The position numbers were made by a program, and so were the translations under genes. Source: an uncultured Oscillospiraceae bacterium (lineage in GTDB: Bacteria; Bacillota; Clostridia; Oscillospirales; Ruminococcaceae). Taken from it: a DNA stretch of 28,507 bases. Positions 24,519 through 28,507 of this stretch are shown here, in pieces (the first letter of the stretch is position 1; each line of letters opens with the position of its first letter). The notes under the pieces are model-generated. The model saw only the letters and a program-made list of their open reading frames with translations. It was not told the origin of the DNA and did no database searches. Where the stretch lies: NCBI GenBank assembly GCA_910589145.1, contig CAJUSD010000037.1, forward strand, positions 1 to 28,507, in the 5' to 3' direction.

Positions 24519-24524
24519 TATGAT
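24519..24524 (+). promoter_or_regulatory. Possible -10 box for the RNA-repair locus leader
   Basis: TATGAT at 24519-24524 with a weak -35 (TGATTT) 17 bp upstream. The start would fall near 24531-24534, the first base of the tRNA-like element 1. Confidence 0.35.
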
Positions 24525-24533
24525 ATAACCACA

Positions 24534-24603
24534 GGAAAGATAACGGTGCAGGCAGCAGAACAATGTTGGAATAAATTGGTTCGAATCCAATCAGGATTTT
24601 TCC
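24534..24603 (+). ncRNA. tRNA-like RNA element 1 (no anticodon arm)
   Basis: Acceptor-like 8-bp helix: GGAAAGAT (24534-24541) with ATTTTTCC (24596-24603), one G-U. A perfect T-arm: ATTGG (24575-24579), loop TTCGAAT, CCAAT (24587-24591). Between them is a D-arm-like stretch with CAGCAGAAC...TTGG (from 24553) and no room for an anticodon arm; four bases separate the T-arm from the acceptor 3' strand. It is therefore not a translational tRNA. The D-like motif recurs in element 2. Placed before a DUF2828-RtcB pair, it is best read as a Y-RNA-like tRNA mimic (inference). Confidence 0.55.
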
Positions 24604-24648
24604 CAAAAGAGAGAATCTTTGACTTATGCACTGTGTCCGCTTTCTATA

Positions 24649-24717
24649 AAGGCGCGTTCAGCAGAAATTCCAGCCCAAAATAGAGCTATAATCGATTGCT
24701 AAGATTATACGCGCCTT
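24649..24717 (+). ncRNA. Closed hairpin domain between the two tRNA-like elements
   Basis: AAGGCGCG (24649-24656) pairs perfectly with CGCGCCTT (24710-24717) and encloses a TATAATC/GATTATA 7-bp stem (24687-24693 with 24703-24709). It also contains CAGCAGAA. It may be part of the leader RNA or a separate small RNA; the role is unknown. Confidence 0.4.
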
Positions 24718-24720
24718 GTC

Positions 24721-24844
24721 TGGTTTCAAAAGTGGTAAAGGTATATACAGCAGAACTTTTGGTAAATCTTCCAGAAATGGAGGAGAGCCGGTTCAAGTCC
24801 GGCGGATCCCTTTGGGATTGTACCTTGTCCCATTTTTGAAACCA
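24721..24844 (+). ncRNA. Y-RNA-like tRNA mimic (YrlA-type candidate), element 2
   Basis: The two ends pair in an uninterrupted 15-bp helix (24721-24735 with 24830-24844, one G-U), then after a small internal loop AAGGTA (24738-24743) pairs with TACCTT (24821-24826). Inside are a D-loop-like CAGCAGAACTTTTGGTAAA (24748-24766), a 7-bp stub capped by GAAA (24767-24773 with 24778-24784) where an anticodon arm would be, a perfect T-arm (GCCGG, TTCAAGT, CCGGC, 24787-24803) and a 5-bp ATCCC/GGGAT hairpin (24806-24818). A long terminal stem plus a tRNA-mimic module without a usable anticodon is the known plan of bacterial Y RNAs, which bind Ro-family proteins through the stem. Class assignment is inferred. 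Confidence 0.7.
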
Positions 24845-24859
24845 CTGTATACAGAAGCA

Positions 24860-24929
24860 GCGGCGTCAACCGCAATCACTTGAGGGACATGTGAGCATTC
24901 ACTTGCTGCATGTAAAAAATGGCGCCGCG
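24860..24929 (+). promoter_or_regulatory. Long stem between the Y-RNA-like element and the DUF2828 gene
   Basis: GCGGCGTCA (24860-24868) pairs with TGGCGCCGC (24920-24928), 9 bp with one G-U, around an inner ACATG/CATGT stem. It could be a weak terminator that separates the small RNA from the mRNA, or a leader structure; the T-run after it is broken. Confidence 0.45.
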
Positions 24930-24975
24930 TTATTTCTGAGTTTTTATGGAGCATTGACATAAGGAGGTGGTTTTT

Positions 24976-26463
24976 ATGCTGAACTACTTAAAAAATCAAG
25001 CCAATAAAACCTTGACCGAAAACGGGGCGGAGGCCTTCGCATCCACCATGAGTGACTGCCTCGATTTATTTTCAACAATTGGAGCATTACGCCAAGCTGA
25101 AGAAAAGGAAATTGAAAAAAGATTTCTTCGGGCATGGGCGGAAAATCCCAATTTGGCACTGAAAACCGCTTTTTATGCCCGTGACGTGCGCGGCGGTTTA
25201 GGGGAAAGACGGGTCTTTCGCATCATACTTTCTTATCTGGCGAAAGCTGCTCCAGAAACTGTTATACAAAATTTACCTTTTATTGTAGAAATGGGACGCT
25301 ATGATGATTTGCTTCCCTTAATGGGAACTCAATGCGAATCTGCTGCTGTTTCTTTTATTTCACAACAGATGAAAAAAGATATCCTAACTTTGGAGTCAGG
25401 GGGACAAAATATTTCCCTTTTGGGGAAATGGCTTCCCTCGGTAAACGCTTCCAACCCGGAAACAATTCGTACAGGAAAAAAACTGGCGAAAGCCTTTCAT
25501 ATGAATGATGCAGAATATCGTAAAACGCTTTCCCGTCTGCGCAAAGGGATCGCCATTTTGGAAAATAATCTCAGGGAAAAAGATTATTCCTTTGATTATT
25601 CTGTCCAACCCTCAAAGGCTATGTTAAAATATCGCAAGGCTTTTTTGCGCAACGATGAGGAACGGTATCGTCAGTATATGGAACAGGTAGTTGCAGGAAA
25701 GGCCAAACTCAACACTGGAACGCTCTTTCCCTATGAAGTAGTTGCCTCCTGCCTGAAATTTGGATTTGTAACGCCTCTATCTGCAGAGGAACGGCAGGCT
25801 TTGGATGCTACCTGGCATGCCTTGCCCGATTATACGAACGATCAAAATGCTTTGGTAGTAGCGGATGGTTCTGGTTCTATGTACTCTGTTTACGCTAAAA
25901 ACAGCCCCTCCCCTGCTTCCGTAGCCATTTCCCTGGCAATTTACTTTGCCCAGAGAAACCGGGGAAAATTCCAGGGACATTTTATGACCTTTTCCCGCCG
26001 TCCAAAGCTTGTGGAAATTAAAGGTGCGGATTTATTTGAACAGGTTCGTTATTGCGCATCTTTTAACGAGGTTGCCAATACCAATATTGAGGCTGTTTTT
26101 CAACTTCTGCTTGATACAGCGGTTAAAAAACATCTGAAGCAGTCTGACCTGCCCTCTGTTATATATATTATCTCTGATATGGAGTTTGACCGCTGTGCTG
26201 AAAACAGCAGTTTGACCAATTTCCAGTCTGCAAAGGCTAAATTTCAAAAAGCCGGTTACAAACTTCCTAAGATTATTTTCTGGAACGTTGCTTCGAGAAG
26301 TTTGCAGCAGCCTGTTGCATCCAATGAACAGGGCGTTGTTTTGGTCAGCGGATGCTCGCCGAGGACCTTTCAGCTTGCGCTTTCTGACAATCCTTCCCCT
26401 TATCAGTTTATGTTGGATGTGCTTGGTTCTCAGCGTTATGCCCGAATTTCAGCGGCGGAGTGA
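24976..26463 (+). CDS. DUF2828/TROVE-like (Ro60-like) vWA protein
   Basis: A 495-residue protein. The N-terminal half is alpha-helical, with AFYARDVRGGLGERRVFR (66-82) typical of DUF2828, a relative of the TROVE/Ro60 ring. The C-terminal half (about 290-495) is a von Willebrand A domain with a complete MIDAS: Asp297-x-Ser299-x-Ser301, Thr369 and Asp401. Ro/Rsr proteins bind misfolded RNA in the ring and Y RNAs on the surface, and work with nucleases or ligases. The ATG at 24976 is chosen for AAGGAGGTGG at 24961-24970; a GTG at 24967 lies inside that site. rtcB follows after 51 bp and tRNA-like RNAs precede, so an RNA-quality-control role is likely. It is not classical Rsr; RNA binding is inferred. 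Confidence 0.85.
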   Translation: MLNYLKNQANKTLTENGAEAFASTMSDCLDLFSTIGALRQAEEKEIEKRFLRAWAENPNLALKTAFYARDVRGGLGERRVFRIILSYLAKAAPETVIQNLPFIVEMGRYDDLLPLMGTQCESAAVSFISQQMKKDILTLESGGQNISLLGKWLPSVNASNPETIRTGKKLAKAFHMNDAEYRKTLSRLRKGIAILENNLREKDYSFDYSVQPSKAMLKYRKAFLRNDEERYRQYMEQVVAGKAKLNTGTLFPYEVVASCLKFGFVTPLSAEERQALDATWHALPDYTNDQNALVVADGSGSMYSVYAKNSPSPASVAISLAIYFAQRNRGKFQGHFMTFSRRPKLVEIKGADLFEQVRYCASFNEVANTNIEAVFQLLLDTAVKKHLKQSDLPSVIYIISDMEFDRCAENSSLTNFQSAKAKFQKAGYKLPKIIFWNVASRSLQQPVASNEQGVVLVSGCSPRTFQLALSDNPSPYQFMLDVLGSQRYARISAAE

Positions 26464-26474
26464 TTTTCCGCCGC
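26452..26474 (+). promoter_or_regulatory. Hairpin across the DUF2828 stop codon
   Basis: GCGGCGGA (26452-26459) and TCCGCCGC (26467-26474) form a perfect 8-bp GC-rich stem whose 7-nt loop holds the TGA stop. An A/T-rich stretch follows, then the rtcB ribosome site. It may attenuate transcription or stabilise the upstream mRNA. Confidence 0.5.
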
Positions 26475-26514
26475 ATTTATTTTAATTGGATTGATTTGAA
26501 AAGGAGTACTTTTT

Positions 26515-27720
26515 ATGGAAATTACCGGTGCTTTTAATACTGCCCGTGTTTTTACTTCCTGCTTAGAGAGTTCCGCTGAAAAGCAAATCCGCCTTTTATG
26601 CGATCAGGAATTTACAAAAGACAGCAGAATCCGTATTATGCCGGATGTTCATGCTGGCGCTGGATGTACCATTGGAACTACCATGACTATTCATAATACA
26701 GTTGTTCCTAACCTTGTAGGTGTTGATATTGGCTGTGGGATGGAAACTGTACGTATTTATCAAAACCATCTAGAACCCCAGAAACTAGATAAGCTTATTT
26801 ATGAAAAAATTCCCTCTGGGTTTTCCATTCATGAGCAATCCCACCGTTTTGCTGACCAGATTGATCTCTCGCAGCTAAGGTGCGCTTCTGAAGTTAATAT
26901 TGGACGCGCGCTCCGGTCAATCGGAACTCTAGGCGGCGGCAATCATTTTATTGAGGCTGACAAGGATGAGGAAGGTAATATTTATATTGTTATTCACTCA
27001 GGCAGCCGACATATAGGTTTGGAAGTTGCTAAACTTTATCAGGCAGAGGGATATCGTCAGCTTAATCATTCTGATAAGAACGCTGTACAGGAACTGATTG
27101 ACAAACTTAAAGCGGAAGGCAGGGAAAAAGAGATCCAAAAGGAGATCAAGAAACTGAAAAAACAAATTATAACCGATGTACCTCCCTCTCTGGCATTTCT
27201 CTCTGGCAAGCTTTTTGAAGACTATCTCCATGATATGAAAATTATTCAGCAATATGCTGCCATTAACCGAAAGGCTATGATGAATGATATTTTAAAGGGC
27301 ATGAAATTTGGCGCAGCGGAACAGTTTACCACAATCCATAATTATATTGATACAAACTCAATGATTCTTCGGAAGGGCGCTGTGTCTGCAAAGGAAGGCG
27401 AAAAATTATTAATTCCAATTAATATGCGTGATGGGAGTCTGATTTGTGTTGGCAAAGGCAATGAGGACTGGAATTTTTCTGCTCCTCATGGAGCGGGACG
27501 TCTTATGAGCCGCAACGAAGCTATAAATTCCTTTACAGTTTCAGAGTTTAAAAAGCAAATGAAAGGAATTTATTCTACATCTATCAGCCGTGATACACTT
27601 GATGAATGTCCTATGGCTTATAAAGATATGAAGGATATTGTTGATAACATTGGTCCTACTGCTGATATTGTAAGTGTCATTCGCCCTATCTATAACTTTA
27701 AAGCCGGCGGCAGCGATTAA
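26515..27720 (+). CDS. rtcB: RNA-splicing/repair ligase RtcB family
   Basis: A 401-residue RtcB-type ligase. It joins RNA 2',3'-cyclic phosphate or 3'-phosphate ends to 5'-OH ends using GTP and manganese. Metal-site residues are present: Asp71 and Cys74 (GVDIGCG), His144 (GGGNHF), His161 (IHSGSR) and His275 (IHNYID); the guanylylated His is His325 in APHGAGR. PDVHAGAGCTIGTTM near the start is the variant seen in shorter bacterial RtcB, compared with PDVHxGYGxPIG in classical ones. The ATG follows AAAAGGAGT. No RtcA cyclase, archease or RtcR regulator is nearby. It forms an operon with the DUF2828 gene. Confidence 0.95.
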   Translation: MEITGAFNTARVFTSCLESSAEKQIRLLCDQEFTKDSRIRIMPDVHAGAGCTIGTTMTIHNTVVPNLVGVDIGCGMETVRIYQNHLEPQKLDKLIYEKIPSGFSIHEQSHRFADQIDLSQLRCASEVNIGRALRSIGTLGGGNHFIEADKDEEGNIYIVIHSGSRHIGLEVAKLYQAEGYRQLNHSDKNAVQELIDKLKAEGREKEIQKEIKKLKKQIITDVPPSLAFLSGKLFEDYLHDMKIIQQYAAINRKAMMNDILKGMKFGAAEQFTTIHNYIDTNSMILRKGAVSAKEGEKLLIPINMRDGSLICVGKGNEDWNFSAPHGAGRLMSRNEAINSFTVSEFKKQMKGIYSTSISRDTLDECPMAYKDMKDIVDNIGPTADIVSVIRPIYNFKAGGSD

Positions 27721-27796
27721 GAATCCAATACCTTATTTTGTCTGTTGAAGAATTCTAATTTTACTAAAAATATTGATGAATAGAACTATTTTGCAG

Positions 27797-27824
27797 TTGA
27801 CAGAAACAAAAAAAGAGTTATAAT
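27797..27824 (+). promoter_or_regulatory. Consensus sigma-A promoter downstream of rtcB
   Basis: TTGACA (27797-27802), 16 bp, TATAAT (27819-27824). No protein gene follows; it points to a short RNA ending at the terminator at 27869-27906. Confidence 0.8.
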
Positions 27825-27830
27825 AAAGAT

Positions 27831-27907
27831 GGGAGATTTGAAACATAATTTCCCGCCTTTTTCGACAGCAGAACCAGTTAATCTATGATTAACTGGTTCT
27901 GTTTTTA
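27831..27907 (+). ncRNA. Candidate small RNA, about 77 nt
   Basis: The expected transcription start from the promoter above is about G27831, which is also the first base of a 7-bp hairpin (27831-27837 with 27848-27854, GGGAGAT with ATTTCCC, one G-U). A pyrimidine-rich linker (CCCGCCTTTTTCG) follows, then a perfect 15-bp terminator stem. The linker joins CAGCAGAACC, a motif shared with both tRNA-like elements upstream of the DUF2828 gene. No open reading frame of note lies inside. The transcript is predicted from promoter and terminator only. The remaining bases to the tRNA gene are A/T-rich. Confidence 0.65.
27869..27906 (+). terminator. Terminator of the candidate small RNA
   Basis: A perfect 15-bp stem (27869-27883 with 27887-27901, CAGAACCAGTTAATC), 3-nt loop TAT, then TTTTT. 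Confidence 0.9.
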
Positions 27908-28033
27908 ACTAGGATTTTTACAAATGTACAAAAATATTCACGGGAAATAAAATTTTAGTTATTAGACTTGATTAGAAAAATTATCCCAATTAATCCTTTT
28001 GAGTTTAATTGATTTCATATATTACCAACAAGA

Positions 28034-28085
28034 TTGAATTTTTTTCTAAAAACCCCTTGATTTTTTTCTAAAAATGTAGTATGCT
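28034..28085 (+). promoter_or_regulatory. tRNA-Leu promoter with a tandem 23-nt duplication
   Basis: TTGATT (28057-28062), 17 bp, TATGCT (28080-28085) lies about 30 bp before the tRNA. The -35 box plus spacer is repeated immediately upstream (28034-28056, TTGAATTTTTTTCTAAAAA compared with TTGATTTTTTTCTAAAAA). Confidence 0.65.
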
Positions 28086-28114
28086 ATTAAAGCACTGATT
28101 CAAAGTTATAATAT

Positions 28115-28197
28115 GCCGGTGTGTCGGAATGGCAGACGAGACAGACTCAAAATCTGTTATCCGCAAGGGTGTGTGGGTTCAAGTCCCACCACCGGCA
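28115..28197 (+). tRNA. tRNA-Leu (anticodon CAA)
   Basis: An 83-nt type II tRNA. Acceptor GCCGGTG (28115-28121) pairs with CACCGGC (28190-28196), with discriminator A28197. The anticodon stem ACAGA/TCTGT holds the loop CTCAAAA, giving anticodon CAA for the UUG codon. A long variable arm (ATCCGCAAGGGTGT region) is as expected for leucine, and the T-arm GTGGG, TTCAAGT, CCCAC is perfect. CCA is not encoded, so RNase Z and CCA-adding enzyme are needed. The gene is followed at once by an integrase remnant. Confidence 0.95.
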
Positions 28198-28202
28198 TCA
28201 CG

Positions 28203-28249
28203 AAAGTGGCTCTCAAAACCTTTATTTTAAGCGGTTTGGGAGCCATTTT
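28203..28249 (+). terminator. Terminator after tRNA-Leu
   Basis: AAAGTGGCTC (from 28203) pairs with GAGCCATTTT (to 28249), with CAAA/TTTG inside, one bulge and wobbles. It overlaps the stop codon of the integrase remnant on the other strand. Confidence 0.6.
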
Positions 28250-28507
28250 CATTTTGCTTTGGTAGATAGAAATGGAAGGCATTCTGCCATTTTGTCTGCG
28301 GTAGCCTGCTTACCGCTTATGTCCAGGTGTGCGTAAATATTTGCAGTTGTGCTGAAATCACTGTGCCCCAGCCAAAGCTGGATTTCTTTTAGGCTGACCC
28401 CATTGGCCAAGAGAAGGCTGGCACAGCTGTGCCCTTATGGCATAATAAGGATAAATCGGAAAACCCTTGCGTTGCAACGGGTTGGCGGTTTGTCCTTATT
28501 CTTTTTC
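28249..28507 (-). pseudogene. Tyrosine recombinase (integrase) remnant, 3' end
   Basis: On the minus strand the frame reads HSCASLLLANGVSLKEIQ, then LWLGHSDFSTTANIYAHLD, and ends LSTKAK with TGA at 28249-28251: the C-terminal catalytic part of a tyrosine integrase with the second His (GHS) and the Tyr nucleophile (NIYAHLD). Upstream it is broken: an extra G in the GGG at 28432-28434 shifts the frame (the AGG Arg codon of HxLRHS lies in the other frame), and a stop codon follows in that frame near the window edge. Such integrases target tRNA 3' ends, and this one lies next to tRNA-Leu. It continues past the window. Confidence 0.8.

Noticed and set aside
24534..24603. Genuine translational tRNA at element 1
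   Set aside because: It has a T-arm and an acceptor-like helix but no anticodon arm, and four bases separate the T-arm from the acceptor 3' strand.
28121..28336. Plus-strand open frame of 71 codons
   Set aside because: It runs through the tRNA-Leu gene and the antisense of the integrase remnant; not a real gene.
1..28507. CRISPR array
   Set aside because: No regularly spaced direct repeats with unique spacers were seen; all repeats found are palindromic and dispersed or are MITE ends.

Overview
The window looks like the chromosome of a spore-forming, low-to-mid-GC anaerobic Firmicute, most likely a clostridium of the Oscillospirales/Ruminococcaceae type (inferred). The reasons are strong AGGAGG ribosome-binding sites, sigma-A style TTGACA/TATAAT promoters, spore genes (dipicolinate synthase A and B, SpoVT), a DUF1540 protein, a PASTA protein with a kinase fold, and many short palindromic or MITE-like repeats between genes.

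Layout. 1-1500: a lipoprotein and a MazF/NdoA-type RNase toxin with no visible antitoxin. 1.9-5.3 kb: an NSS-family sodium symporter, then kduI and kduD (hexuronate/pectin breakdown) behind a leader that can form two mutually exclusive hairpins. 5.3-7.5 kb: a MITE, an M20 amidohydrolase and a DUF1540 protein, both on the minus strand. 7.7-11.1 kb: marR-ftsH-rnz, probably one operon, with a perfect inverted-repeat operator on the marR promoter. 11.2-13.0 kb: two membrane proteins and a TetR regulator on the minus strand, with a consensus promoter and a palindromic operator. 13.1-15.3 kb: an OmpR-type two-component system whose promoter carries four TTCA repeats exactly 11 bp apart. 15.3-19.6 kb: repeats, a sugar isomerase/epimerase whose stop codon lies inside a MITE end, and a PASTA pseudokinase. 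19.6-24.4 kb: dpaA-dpaB, asnB and spoVT. 24.4-27.9 kb: an RNA-repair locus. 28.1 kb to the end: tRNA-Leu(CAA) followed by a decayed integrase, the scar of an element that used this tRNA gene as its target.

The most interesting part is 24.4-27.9 kb. A 495-residue DUF2828/TROVE-like (Ro60-like) protein with a complete vWA MIDAS is followed by an RtcB-type RNA ligase with its metal and guanylylation residues intact. Upstream, in about 560 bases without a gene, lie two tRNA-like RNA elements with perfect T-arms. One sits on a 15-bp terminal helix and has a GAAA-capped stub where the anticodon arm would be, the architecture expected of bacterial Y RNAs (YrlA type). Downstream of rtcB, a consensus promoter and a 15-bp terminator frame a candidate small RNA of about 77 nt. 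Together they suggest a Firmicute RNA-repair/RNA-quality-control cassette built on DUF2828 instead of classical Rsr.

The intergenic DNA carries at least three families of short mobile or palindromic repeats: a TACC...GGTA MITE (two full copies and one collapsed copy), a perfect 20-bp-TIR MITE with a related neighbour, and a dispersed palindromic element of about 100 bp (five copies).
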